A stretch of 13,710 nucleotides of DNA from Bordetella parapertussis (lineage in GTDB: Bacteria > Pseudomonadota > Gammaproteobacteria > Burkholderiales > Burkholderiaceae_B), in NCBI GenBank assembly GCA_945882005.1, contig CAMCWG010000042.1, forward strand, positions 1 through 13,710, written 5' to 3'. The notes below the pieces were generated by a model, which made no database searches, had not been told where the DNA came from, and saw only the letters and a program-made list of their open reading frames with translations. Positions 1 to 6,801 of the stretch are shown piece after piece; position 1 is the first letter of the stretch; the number at the start of each line of letters is the position of its first letter. The translations under genes and the position numbers were made by a program.

Positions 1-533
1 CCGAAGGACGAATCGATATTCTCGTCAATAACGCGGGTGGCTCGTTGCAAACACCAGGCGTGTTTGAACAACAATCAGATGAAGACTGGGCGCGCGTCCT
101 TGACCTCAATATTCTAGGTACCGTGTGGGCTTGCCGCTACACCCTGCCCTTGATGAAAGCGCAAGGCGGCGGCCGCGTCGTCAACGTTGGTTCAAAGGCG
201 GGACAATACGGCAGTCGGGTCACGGGCGCGAATTACGCCGCAGCAAAGGGCGCCGTCAGTGCGCTTACCCGACAGCTCGCAATGGAGTATGGCCCAGCCG
301 GAATCACCGTCAATTGCGTCTGCCCAGGCTTAGTCATGACCGCCAGAACAAAAGCGCGCTGGGAGACTCGCAAGACACCTGAAGAGCGGGCGCAATTATT
401 GCAGAGCATTCCACTTAGGCGTCACGCCAATCCGGAAGACATCGCCGCGGCAATTGCATTTTTAGCATCAGACGACTCCGCCTTCGTCACAGGCATTACA
501 CTGGATATTAACGGTGGTGAGGTCATGGCCTAA
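1..533 (+). CDS. SDR-family NAD(P)-dependent oxidoreductase, 5' end outside the window
   Basis: This is the C-terminal 176 residues of a classical short-chain dehydrogenase/reductase, which would oxidise or reduce an alcohol/carbonyl substrate with NAD(P)(H) in the cytoplasm. The reading frame is open to the left edge (first full codon at base 3), so the glycine-rich cofactor motif lies outside. Visible motifs are NNAG (partial residues 9-12), the catalytic Ser in NVGS (residue 64) and the YxxxK pair (Tyr78, Lys82). A proline-glycine turn (VCPGLVMT) follows, and the C-terminus has the FabG-like pattern FVTG-TLDINGG. About a quarter to a third of a usual 250-residue protein is missing. The TTG at 45 lies inside the fold after NNAG and is not a credible start. 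The substrate cannot be told from the sequence. A lipoprotein gene begins 42 bases downstream on the same strand. Confidence 0.93.
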   Translation, partial: EGRIDILVNNAGGSLQTPGVFEQQSDEDWARVLDLNILGTVWACRYTLPLMKAQGGGRVVNVGSKAGQYGSRVTGANYAAAKGAVSALTRQLAMEYGPAGITVNCVCPGLVMTARTKARWETRKTPEERAQLLQSIPLRRHANPEDIAAAIAFLASDDSAFVTGITLDINGGEVMA

Positions 534-564
534 TCATTGCCTGCTCTAACTGCTTTGTTCGTCA

Positions 565-570
565 CAGAGG
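565..570 (+). promoter_or_regulatory. Ribosome binding site that sets the lipoprotein start at 576
   Basis: The purine-rich CAGAGG stands five bases before the ATG at 576. An in-frame upstream start at 537 has no such site and would add 13 residues ahead of an otherwise perfect lipoprotein signal peptide, so 576 is preferred. Confidence 0.6.
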
Positions 571-575
571 TTTTT

Positions 576-1061
576 ATGTTCCGTTCGACCAAATTCATTT
601 TAGCGATCGTCGCCCTAACCACGGTCGTCGCCTGCAGCACAGATAAGCCAGCGGCACCACCGAAACCTAAGCCCTCACGTACAGCAGAAGCGATCTTTCC
701 CAACAGCTCAGCCGTCGCAGTCAAGAATGCGATCATGGGCGCATGCTCGACGAAACAGCTGCATATACAACCTGCGGGTGACCAAGTCATTTGTGTTCGC
801 TACAAAACCGATGTTCTAAGAGAACAGATTGTCCAGGACGCTGTAAACAGTGATTTTGCAAGGCACCCAAAAGACTTGGTGCGCTTCACCATCACATCAA
901 GCGGGAAGGACGTCATGGTGTTAGGTAGCGCACTTGTTCAGTTTCAGGCACCACTCGGCGTAATGCCTGACAGTGGCTACGACACAGACGAGGTAAATTT
1001 ACTGGACAACAATTCGTTCGCGATGGTTCAAGAAATCTTAAAGCTTGCAGGAGCGAGATAG
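576..1061 (+). CDS. Small lipoprotein of unknown function
   Basis: This 161-residue protein is not recognised beyond being a lipoprotein. The N-terminus has positive residues (Arg3, Lys6), a hydrophobic core and a lipobox VVAC with the lipidated Cys at residue 20. A short Pro/Lys-rich linker (KPAAPPKPKPS) then leads to a globular part of about 125 residues with alternating hydrophobic strands and no motif I can name. Residue +2 after the Cys is Ser, so outer-membrane sorting is expected rather than inner-membrane retention; this is inference. The carbonic anhydrase gene starts only three bases after its stop, and that gene's ribosome site lies inside the last codons here, so the two are probably co-translated. 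Two further Cys residues occur in the mature region, in GACST and VICV. Confidence 0.8.
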   Translation: MFRSTKFILAIVALTTVVACSTDKPAAPPKPKPSRTAEAIFPNSSAVAVKNAIMGACSTKQLHIQPAGDQVICVRYKTDVLREQIVQDAVNSDFARHPKDLVRFTITSSGKDVMVLGSALVQFQAPLGVMPDSGYDTDEVNLLDNNSFAMVQEILKLAGAR

Positions 1062-1064
1062 GCC

Positions 1065-1730
1065 ATGACCAAGTCAAGCAATCCCCACGAACTGCTCAAT
1101 CTCTTTGAAAAAAATAAAGAGTGGGTCGCCTCGGTAAAGAAGGATGATCCAGAGTTTTTCAATCGACTCGCTAACCAGCAGTCTCCAGAATACTTGTGGA
1201 TTGGTTGCTCAGACTCTCGCGTACCTGCCAACCAAATTACAGGTCTCGCTCCGGGCGAAGTCTTTGTCCATCGCAACATCGCGAACGTTGTCGTGCACAC
1301 CGACCTTAATGCATTGTCTGTGATTCAGTTTGCAATCGATCAAATTAAAGTCAAGCACATCATCGTTGTTGGTCACTATGGATGCGCTGGCGTGCGGGCC
1401 GCACTTGAGAACGTGCGCGTAGGTCTCGCTGACAACTGGATTCGCCACATCAAAGACGTACACGACAAACATGGCTCCTATATGGGCAAGCTGATACAAC
1501 GCTCAGAGCGCATGGATAGGCTCTGTGAACTCAATGTGATTGAACAAGTTGTGAACGTATGTCAGACAACGAGCGTGCAAGACGCGTGGGCGCGCGGTCA
1601 ACCTGTGACTGTTCATGGTTGGGTCTATGGCCTAAACAACGGCCTCGTGCAGGATCTTGGGATCAGCATCGCTTCGGCAGATGAACTAGAACAACGCTAT
1701 CAGTCCGTCGTCGAGCGACGTTTCTCGTAA
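1065..1730 (+). CDS. can: Beta-class carbonic anhydrase
   Basis: This is a zinc enzyme that interconverts CO2 and bicarbonate in the cytoplasm and supplies bicarbonate for carboxylases. Its 221 residues match the E. coli Can type in length. The zinc and active-site signature is complete: CSDSR at residues 48-52 gives Cys48 and the Asp50/Arg52 dyad, and HYGCAG gives His104 and Cys107. The spacing between the two blocks is as in E. coli Can. The body also carries the family patterns GEVFVHRNIAN and VHGWVYG. A Shine-Dalgarno AGGAG at 1049-1053 sits within the end of the lipoprotein gene. The gene ends 15 bases from the stop of the opposing MFS gene. The family assignment is firm; the symbol follows E. 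coli usage. Confidence 0.95.
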   Translation: MTKSSNPHELLNLFEKNKEWVASVKKDDPEFFNRLANQQSPEYLWIGCSDSRVPANQITGLAPGEVFVHRNIANVVVHTDLNALSVIQFAIDQIKVKHIIVVGHYGCAGVRAALENVRVGLADNWIRHIKDVHDKHGSYMGKLIQRSERMDRLCELNVIEQVVNVCQTTSVQDAWARGQPVTVHGWVYGLNNGLVQDLGISIASADELEQRYQSVVERRFS

Positions 1731-1745
1731 CAGTCCCGCAAAGAC

Positions 1746-2996
1746 TTACGACGTGGCGAGGGCAGGCCTGCTCATTCGCCTTACTCGAAGGAACAGCCAG
1801 GTCGCGATGGAAAGGTTCAACAAGTTCCACAAGATTCCATTGACGACTGCAGCTTGATAAGAGCCTGTGACGTCAAAGATTTTTCCGGACATCCACCCGC
1901 CTAAGGCCATCCCCAGCATCGTGGCCATAATCACTGCGCCGACCCGTCGACCCGTTTCGGCCGGCGGAAAATACTCTCGAATAATGATGGCATACGACGG
2001 CACGATTCCGCCCTGAAACAAACCAAACATCGCAGAAATTAAGTACAGCGATACGAGACCGTTAAAGGGCAGGAACATCAACAAGGCAATGCCTTGCAGT
2101 GCCGAGCCCAACAAAAGTGTTTTGATACCACCGATCCGATCGCAAATAACGCCCGAGATCAACCGGCTGATCACGCCGCACGCAAGCATCAGCGACAGCA
2201 TCTCGGCACCGCGCGCCGGACCGAAACCCAAGTCCACGCAATAGGCCACGATATGCACCTGCGGCATAGACATGGCGACACAACAAGCAAGACCCGCCAC
2301 AATTAAAAGAGACTGTGCTTTACCGGTTGTCAGGCCAAAGGGCGTCTCGGAAGCAGTTGAAGGTCGCCCATTTGCCGGGGCTGTGATCTGGTTCAGTGGC
2401 GGACGCCGACGCAAAAATAATGCGAATAACGCCATGCCAATGCTGCAAACGATACCCATCGCGATATAGGTCTCGCGCCACCCGACCGTAGTGACACCCC
2501 ATTGCGCAATGTTCGGCCAGATGGCTCCGGCAAGATAGTTACCGCTTGCGCATACTGCGACAGCAATTCCGCGTCTCCTGTTCCACCACAGCGAGGTGTC
2601 TGCCACCAAGGGGGCGAACGTTGCGGAAGTGCCAAGCAAACCTAAAAATAGTCCGTGCGCGATCGAGAACGCCAAAATACTCTCGCTCATGCCCGCCCAG
2701 ACAAATCCAACAAAGATTCCCGCGGAGCCGATCAGCAGCGAAACCGTCACACCCCAACGGTCTACGATGCGGCCCATAAAGACGCCACCGACACCAAAGC
2801 CGATCATCATTAAGGTATAGGGTAAGGAAGCCTCTGACCGACTGACACCAAACTCGGCCTGAACCTCGGGTAGCACAACCGCTACGGCAAACATGCAGCT
2901 GCTGCCCATGAGCATCGCGCACAAGGCAATAACAAGCCGCCAAAAGGCATAGCGGGAATCGATCAGTTCAGCAGGAGCAGGAATCTTGTTTTGCAT
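1746..2996 (-). CDS. MFS transporter, monocarboxylate/oxalate-formate-like
   Basis: This is a 416-residue inner-membrane secondary transporter with the usual twelve hydrophobic segments in two halves. The loop between TM2 and TM3 has the MFS motif-A form GRIVDRWG, and a second copy, SGVICDRIGG, is present in the C-terminal half. The stretch WWNRRRGIAVAVCASGNY is typical of the carboxylate-type (MCT/OFA-like) branch, so an organic acid substrate is plausible but unproven. Start choice is uncertain. ATG at 2996 has a weak TGGA site six bases upstream, while ATG at 3014 and GTG at 3026 are in frame but lack any clear ribosome site. The gene is divergent from the EamA gene across about 60 bases and convergent with can. 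No regulator is adjacent. Confidence 0.88.
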   Translation of the reverse strand: MQNKIPAPAELIDSRYAFWRLVIALCAMLMGSSCMFAVAVVLPEVQAEFGVSRSEASLPYTLMMIGFGVGGVFMGRIVDRWGVTVSLLIGSAGIFVGFVWAGMSESILAFSIAHGLFLGLLGTSATFAPLVADTSLWWNRRRGIAVAVCASGNYLAGAIWPNIAQWGVTTVGWRETYIAMGIVCSIGMALFALFLRRRPPLNQITAPANGRPSTASETPFGLTTGKAQSLLIVAGLACCVAMSMPQVHIVAYCVDLGFGPARGAEMLSLMLACGVISRLISGVICDRIGGIKTLLLGSALQGIALLMFLPFNGLVSLYLISAMFGLFQGGIVPSYAIIIREYFPPAETGRRVGAVIMATMLGMALGGWMSGKIFDVTGSYQAAVVNGILWNLLNLSIATWLFLRVRRMSRPALATS

Positions 2997-3043
2997 GGGC
3001 CATCCAGGGTGCATGCAGCGTAACACGCAGACGCAAACCGTTC

Positions 3044-3049
3044 TACACT
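3044..3049 (+). promoter_or_regulatory. Possible -10 element for the EamA gene
   Basis: TACACT resembles a sigma-70 -10 box and ends seven bases before the ATG at 3057, so the transcript would begin at or next to the start codon. No good -35 box is seen at the usual spacing, and no Shine-Dalgarno precedes the ATG. Confidence 0.25.
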
Positions 3050-3056
3050 GTCAGCC

Positions 3057-3947
3057 ATGACAATTACCCAATGGTTCGCTCCGATCTTTATTGTGATCTG
3101 GAGTACAGGCTTCATCATCGCACGCTACGGCATGCCATATTCAGAACCGATGACGTTTCTGGCGATTCGCTTTGCTGGGGTACTGTTGTGCATGATTCCA
3201 GTGGTGTTATGGGTGAAAGCGCCCTGGCCACGTGGAAAGCAAATCTGGCACATCGCAGTTGCCGGAGCCTTGTTCCAGTTTGGCTATCTGGGTGGCGTCT
3301 GGGCTGCAGTCAAACAGGGGATGCCGGCCGGACTCGCAGCACTGATTATCGGCCTACAACCAATTTTGACTGCAGTCTTTGCGTCGCTCGTTGCCGAACG
3401 TGTCACGCCGCGTCAATGGCTCGGGCTGCTACTTGGGCTCACGGGCGTTGCACTCGTGCTGTACGCAAAATTGCATCTGGATGGCTTGTCGCTGATCAGC
3501 ACCTTACTGGCCTTCGCAGCCATGCTTTCCATCACTTTTGGCACCTTGTACCAAAAACGCTATTGCCCGTCGTTTGATCTACGCACAGGGTCCGTGATTC
3601 AATTTTCGATCAGTCTGGTTTTGAGCGTCATCATGATGCTCTTGTTTGAAACCCGAGAAGTGCAATGGACTGTGCCAATGATTGGCGCCATGCTGTGGGG
3701 CATTTTGCCAATTTCGATTGGTGCAATGAGCCTGTGGTTTATTTTGCTTCGCAAGGGCGACGCCACAAAAGTCAGCAGCATGATGTATCTAGTGCCGCCA
3801 AGCACAGCGCTGATGGCCTGGCTGCTCTTTGATGAAACGCTTACGCCTCTTATTTTGCTAGGCATTTTGATTACGATGTTTGGTGTGTTGCTTGTCAATC
3901 AAACCACATGGCCAGCATGGGTAAAAGCACGGGTACCTCGTACGTAA
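3057..3947 (+). CDS. EamA/DMT-family transporter
   Basis: This is a 296-residue inner-membrane protein of the drug/metabolite transporter superfamily. It has about ten hydrophobic helices arranged as two EamA repeats (roughly residues 5-137 and 148-285). The family's repeat ending, a helix of the form GLLLGLTGVALVLY, is clear in the first half, and GILITMFGVLLVNQ is its counterpart in the second. The second repeat also carries the common LVPPSTALMAWLLFDETLTP pattern, a Pro-rich helix followed by an acidic turn. Members export amino acids or other small metabolites; the substrate cannot be read from the sequence. It diverges from an MFS transporter, so the two may serve a shared need. The yhhQ gene follows after 40 bases on the same strand. 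No Shine-Dalgarno is visible. Confidence 0.92.
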   Translation: MTITQWFAPIFIVIWSTGFIIARYGMPYSEPMTFLAIRFAGVLLCMIPVVLWVKAPWPRGKQIWHIAVAGALFQFGYLGGVWAAVKQGMPAGLAALIIGLQPILTAVFASLVAERVTPRQWLGLLLGLTGVALVLYAKLHLDGLSLISTLLAFAAMLSITFGTLYQKRYCPSFDLRTGSVIQFSISLVLSVIMMLLFETREVQWTVPMIGAMLWGILPISIGAMSLWFILLRKGDATKVSSMMYLVPPSTALMAWLLFDETLTPLILLGILITMFGVLLVNQTTWPAWVKARVPRT

Positions 3948-3954
3948 CACGCTA

Positions 3955-3983
3955 AAATCTCGCGTTCACATCTAACAAGATTT
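3955..3983 (+). promoter_or_regulatory. Inverted repeat in the yhhQ leader
   Basis: AAATCT (3955-3960) and AGATTT (3978-3983) are perfect 6-base complements separated by 17 bases, ending four bases before the yhhQ ATG. A -10-like TAAAAT overlaps the left arm (3953-3958). The right arm covers the only weak purine run near the start, so a hairpin could limit translation. The preQ1 riboswitch core is not recognisable here. The stem is short and AT-rich, so it may be chance. Confidence 0.25.
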
Positions 3984-3987
3984 CAGC

Positions 3988-4698
3988 ATGCAACCCACAA
4001 CTCGCAAATACCGTTACTACGACCTCATTGTTGTGGCGTTTGTCACGGTATTGGTCTGCGCCAATTTGATTGGACCCGGCAAAGCAGCACAGTTCGAATT
4101 GCCCATTCTCGGCACGGTCGTGTTCGGCGCAGGCGTTCTATTTTTCCCGCTTGCCTTTTTGTTTGGCGACATCCTGACCGAAGTCTACGGCTATGCGCAC
4201 GATCGTCGGGCGGTATGGTGTGGCATGTTCGCCCTGCTGTTTGCAGCATTCATGTCGCTGGTCGTGGTGAATTTGACGCCAGCGCCTGGCGCACACAACA
4301 CTAACTTGCAACAAGGACTAGAAATTGTCTTTGCCAACACCTGGCGTATTGCCGCAGGATCCATCATTGCCTTTTGGTGTGGCAGCCTCGTCAATTCTTT
4401 TGTGTTGGCAAAACTAAAGATTTATACCAACGGCAAGTACCTGTGGGTTCGTACAATAGGATCGACGCTCGCGGGCGAGGCCGTTGACTCTACCCTATTT
4501 TACTTTTTGGCGTTTTATGGGATCTGGCCGCTTAAGCAGATCATCGCGGTGGTGATCGCGCAGTACTGTCTTAAGACCCTTTGGGAAATCCTCGCAACGC
4601 CACTGACCTACCGCGTCGTGGCCTTCCTTAAGCGCAAGGAAAACCAAGACTATTACGACCGGGACACCGACTTCACGCCGTTCCGGGTGAAGGTTTAA
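3988..4698 (+). CDS. yhhQ: Queuosine-precursor transporter, YhhQ/VUT (DUF165) family
   Basis: This 236-residue inner-membrane protein has about six hydrophobic segments. The family is known to import queuosine precursors (preQ0/preQ1) that are inserted into the wobble position of GUN-anticodon tRNAs. The diagnostic stretch FPLAFLFGDILTEVYGY is present near residues 52-68. Other family features are the conserved LVNSFVLAKLK segment, the GSTLAGEAVDSTLFY motif, and a C-terminal helix ending in a charged tail (KRKENQDYYDRDTDF). Length fits the family (about 220-240). It follows the EamA gene on the same strand and ends convergently with the small HPGH gene, 22 bases away. No other queuosine gene is in the window. 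E. coli YhhQ is the basis for the symbol. Confidence 0.9.
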   Translation: MQPTTRKYRYYDLIVVAFVTVLVCANLIGPGKAAQFELPILGTVVFGAGVLFFPLAFLFGDILTEVYGYAHDRRAVWCGMFALLFAAFMSLVVVNLTPAPGAHNTNLQQGLEIVFANTWRIAAGSIIAFWCGSLVNSFVLAKLKIYTNGKYLWVRTIGSTLAGEAVDSTLFYFLAFYGIWPLKQIIAVVIAQYCLKTLWEILATPLTYRVVAFLKRKENQDYYDRDTDFTPFRVKV

Positions 4699-4720
4699 TC
4701 AGGCTCGGTAACAGACAGGG

Positions 4721-4903
4721 CTAGCGGCGGGCGATCAAAACACCTGCCGCGGCTACAGCGAGCAAGCCAAGGCTGAGGTAGCCCCAGTCGCCCATGACAT
4801 GCATCAGCTCTGCCAAGACTCCGTCTGAGTGACCGGGGTGCGCCCAGACATTCGATGCGGTCACAAGAAAAAAACCCGCGCTTGCTATCTTCCTTACTAA
4901 CAT
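4721..4903 (-). CDS. Small secreted/membrane protein with an N-terminal HPGH motif
   Basis: This is a 60-residue protein. Residues 1-21 form a good Sec signal peptide (Arg4/Lys5, then a hydrophobic core) with a probable cleavage site ending VWA at residue 21. The mature chain would begin His22-Pro-Gly-His25-Ser-Asp27, continue through a short amphipathic stretch with His35, and finish with one membrane helix (about residues 41-57) ending in Ala-Arg-Arg. The clustered His and Asp residues on the periplasmic side suggest metal binding, perhaps copper; this is inference. A Shine-Dalgarno GGAG six bases before the ATG supports this start. The longer open frame upstream has no coding character. 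The gene is divergent from the hydroxyacid dehydrogenase. Similar tiny 'AHPGH' proteins exist in other proteobacteria, but I cannot assign a family. Confidence 0.72.
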   Translation of the reverse strand: MLVRKIASAGFFLVTASNVWAHPGHSDGVLAELMHVMGDWGYLSLGLLAVAAAGVLIARR

Positions 4904-4909
4904 CGCAAT

Positions 4910-4913
4910 CTCC
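4910..4913 (-). promoter_or_regulatory. Ribosome binding site that sets the small HPGH gene start
   Basis: Read on the minus strand, GGAG lies six bases before the ATG at 4903. It is the main reason for choosing a 60-residue product over the longer open frame that runs upstream. Confidence 0.65.
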
Positions 4914-4949
4914 GAAATATGACTTGCCTGAAGTCTAAGACTAAATAAC

Positions 4950-4978
4950 CTGCAAAAACAACTGTCGCCCGTTAAACT
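4950..4978 (+). promoter_or_regulatory. Weak sigma-70-like promoter for the hydroxyacid dehydrogenase
   Basis: TAAACT at 4973-4978 is a fair -10 box. CTGCAA lies 17 bases upstream (4950-4955) and matches the -35 consensus poorly (three of six). Initiation near 4985 would place the two palindromes at 4983 and 5011 at and just after the start site. Confidence 0.25.
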
Positions 4979-4982
4979 AGCG

Positions 4983-5021
4983 CCAATTGGAACGAATCCC
5001 GACTCTATGCACCAAGTTGGT
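4983..5021. promoter_or_regulatory. Two related palindromes, candidate operators
   Basis: CCAATTGG (4983-4990) is a perfect 8-base palindrome. ACCAAGTTGGT (5011-5021) has perfect 5-base arms around a central G. Both have the CCAA...TTGG arrangement, and their centres are about 29.5 bases apart, close to three helical turns. They lie between the weak -10 box and the ATG at 5054, a usual place for repressor sites. No regulator gene is adjacent, so the binding protein is unknown. Confidence 0.35.
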
Positions 5022-5053
5022 TCATCAATGCAGCCTCCCGGAGACCTCACACC

Positions 5054-6208
5054 ATGCCCGTGATTACAAACGTAGAAGACCTGCGCGTATTGGCGCAAAA
5101 ACGTGTCCCGCGGATGTTTTATGACTACGCCGACTCGGGCTCTTGGACTGAAAGCACATATCGTGCCAACGAAAGTGATTTTCAAAAAATCAAGCTGCGT
5201 CAACGCATCCTAGTAAATATGGAGTACCGCTCGACTAAGAGCACCATGATCGGGCAGCGGGTTGCAATGCCCGTTGCAATCGCTCCGACTGGTTTAACCG
5301 GCATGCAGCATGCCGACGGTGAAATCCTGGCCGCGCGTGCTGCGCGCGACTTTGGTATTCCGTTCACTCTGTCCACGATGAGTATTTGTTCGATTGAGGA
5401 CGTTGCCGAAGGAACAGATAATCATCCCTTCTGGTTCCAGCTCTATGTCATGAAGGACCGGGACTTCATCGAACGGCTGATCGATCGTGCCAAGCGGGCC
5501 AATTGCTCAGCGCTGGTCTTGACGCTTGATCTACAAATTCTGGGCCAACGACACAAAGACATCAAGAACGGTCTGAGTGCCCCTCCAAAACTAACGATCA
5601 AGAACATGATCGACATTGCGACCAAGCCGCGTTGGGCGCTAGGCATGCTGGGTACACCACGCCGTCAGTTTGGCAATATCGTAGGGCACGTCAAAGGCGT
5701 GTCCGACATGAGCAAGCTCAGTGAGTGGACCGCATCGCAGTTCGATCCTGCACTCAACTGGAACGACGTGGAGTGGATCAAAAAACGCTGGGGTGGCAAG
5801 CTCATTCTCAAAGGCATTCAAGATGTCGACGACGCGCGCCAAGCGCTGAATAGTGGCGCAGACGCACTAATCGTGAGTAACCACGGTGGTCGCCAACTTG
5901 ATGGTGCCGAGTCTAGTATTCAGAGTCTTCCTGCAATTGTGGACGCCGTCGGCAAAGACATTGAAATCCACATGGACGGCGGCATTCGCAGCGGACAAGA
6001 TGTCCTGAAGGCTCGCGCGCTCGGCGCACGCGGTTGCTACATTGGTCGAGCCTTTTTGTATGGCCTAGGCGCAATGGGCGGCCCTGGTGTCACCAAGGTT
6101 CTTGAAATGCTGCATAAAGAACTTGATCTGACGATGGCCTTTTGTGGACGCACTGACGTTGAAAAAGTCGACAAGAGTATTCTGCTGCCTGGCACCTACC
6201 CAACCTAG
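5054..6208 (+). CDS. lldD: FMN-dependent L-2-hydroxyacid dehydrogenase (L-lactate type)
   Basis: This 384-residue flavoenzyme oxidises L-lactate or a related L-2-hydroxyacid to the 2-oxoacid, with FMN in a TIM barrel. Family residues are in place: the N-terminal YDYADSGS block (Tyr25 matches the substrate-binding Tyr24 of glycolate oxidase), QLY with Tyr131, the flavin lysine Lys253 in LILKG, and the catalytic base His277 with Arg280 in SNHGGRQLDG. The FMN-phosphate region HMDGGIRSG and GRAFLYG follow. The TLDLQILGQRHKD stretch fits bacterial lactate-dehydrogenase members. A GGAG ribosome site lies about ten bases upstream. The electron acceptor (quinone or oxygen) and exact substrate cannot be decided from sequence; glycolate or mandelate oxidase are alternatives. 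It stands alone between a divergent small gene and the yqhA group, with no lactate permease or lldR regulator seen. Confidence 0.9.
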   Translation: MPVITNVEDLRVLAQKRVPRMFYDYADSGSWTESTYRANESDFQKIKLRQRILVNMEYRSTKSTMIGQRVAMPVAIAPTGLTGMQHADGEILAARAARDFGIPFTLSTMSICSIEDVAEGTDNHPFWFQLYVMKDRDFIERLIDRAKRANCSALVLTLDLQILGQRHKDIKNGLSAPPKLTIKNMIDIATKPRWALGMLGTPRRQFGNIVGHVKGVSDMSKLSEWTASQFDPALNWNDVEWIKKRWGGKLILKGIQDVDDARQALNSGADALIVSNHGGRQLDGAESSIQSLPAIVDAVGKDIEIHMDGGIRSGQDVLKARALGARGCYIGRAFLYGLGAMGGPGVTKVLEMLHKELDLTMAFCGRTDVEKVDKSILLPGTYPT

Positions 6209-6216
6209 GCGACTGT

Positions 6217-6246
6217 CTGAAAACATACATTTAGATGTGATTTAAT
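6217..6246 (+). promoter_or_regulatory. Probable sigma-70 promoter for the yqhA group (extended -10)
   Basis: TTTAAT at 6241-6246 matches the -10 consensus in five of six positions and is preceded by TG plus one base, giving an extended -10. CTGAAA at 6217-6222 matches the -35 box in four of six with an 18-base spacer. The leader to the ATG at 6280 would be about 27 bases and contains a GAGG ribosome site at 6269-6272. Confidence 0.45.
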
Positions 6247-6279
6247 CCCCATCCATTATTTATTCATCGAGGCTACCTG

Positions 6280-6786
6280 ATGCGCGTTCTACCCCGCTGG
6301 ATTTTTATGAGTCGCTGGCTGCAAGCCCCTCTCTATATCGGCTTGATCGTCGCGCAAGGTATATATGTTTGGCAATTCTGGAAAGAACTGATCCACTTGA
6401 TCACAATGATGGGCTTCGACAAAGCGGTGACAGAAACCGAGTTGATGCTGATCGTACTAGGCCTGATCGATGTGGTAATGATTTCGAACCTATTGGTGAT
6501 GGTGATCGTAGGCGGCTGGGAAACCTTTGTTTCCCGGATGCGGCTCGAAGATCACCCGGATCAACCAGAATGGCTATCCCACGTAAACGCGGGCGTTCTC
6601 AAGGTCAAACTCGCAACAGCCATTATCGGGATCTCGTCGATTCATTTGCTCAAGACATTCATCAATGCCCCAAGCATGACGGAATCGACCCTAATGTGGC
6701 AGACGATTATGCACCTTGCCTTTGTCGTCTCGGCCCTTGCCATTGCCTACACTGAAAAAATTATTAGCAGTACACATCAACACTAA
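6280..6786 (+). CDS. yqhA: YqhA/UPF0114 family inner-membrane protein
   Basis: This is a 168-residue membrane protein, close in length to E. coli YqhA (164). It has about four hydrophobic segments: residues 13-33, 52-78, 107-128 and 142-160. Family features visible are the N-terminal [12 protein letters not shown], the central [20 protein letters not shown], and the charged loop [19 protein letters not shown] before [16 protein letters not shown]. The biochemical role is not settled from what I know. It starts with ATG seven bases after a GAGG ribosome site and has its own likely promoter. The DUF4337 gene begins 15 bases after its stop, and phoD follows, so the three probably form one transcript. 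The preceding lactate-type dehydrogenase is 71 bases upstream. Confidence 0.9.
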   Translation: MRVLPRWIFMSRWLQAPLYIGLIVAQGIYVWQFWKELIHLITMMGFDKAVTETELMLIVLGLIDVVMISNLLVMVIVGGWETFVSRMRLEDHPDQPEWLSHVNAGVLKVKLATAIIGISSIHLLKTFINAPSMTESTLMWQTIMHLAFVVSALAIAYTEKIISSTHQH

Positions 6787-6801
6787 AAAAGAATATTCAT
6801 C

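Noticed and set aside
1707..1730. Terminator hairpin at the end of can (CGTCG-TCGAG-CGACG)
   Set aside because: The stem is only five bases, lies inside the coding sequence, and is followed by TTTCTC rather than a clear T-run.
2062..2943. Several open frames of 60-134 codons overlapping the MFS gene on both strands
   Set aside because: They have no ribosome sites, their translations are rich in Arg, Cys and His as expected of shadow frames, and the MFS frame fully explains the region.
3948..3987. preQ1 riboswitch before yhhQ
   Set aside because: Only about 40 bases separate the genes, and neither the preQ1-I loop core nor its A-rich 3' tail is recognisable; only a simple inverted repeat remains.
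4904..5203. Longer version of the small minus-strand gene, starting upstream at 5203
   Set aside because: The extra 100 residues lie partly antisense to the dehydrogenase gene and lack protein-like character, while a proper ribosome site and signal peptide begin at 4903.
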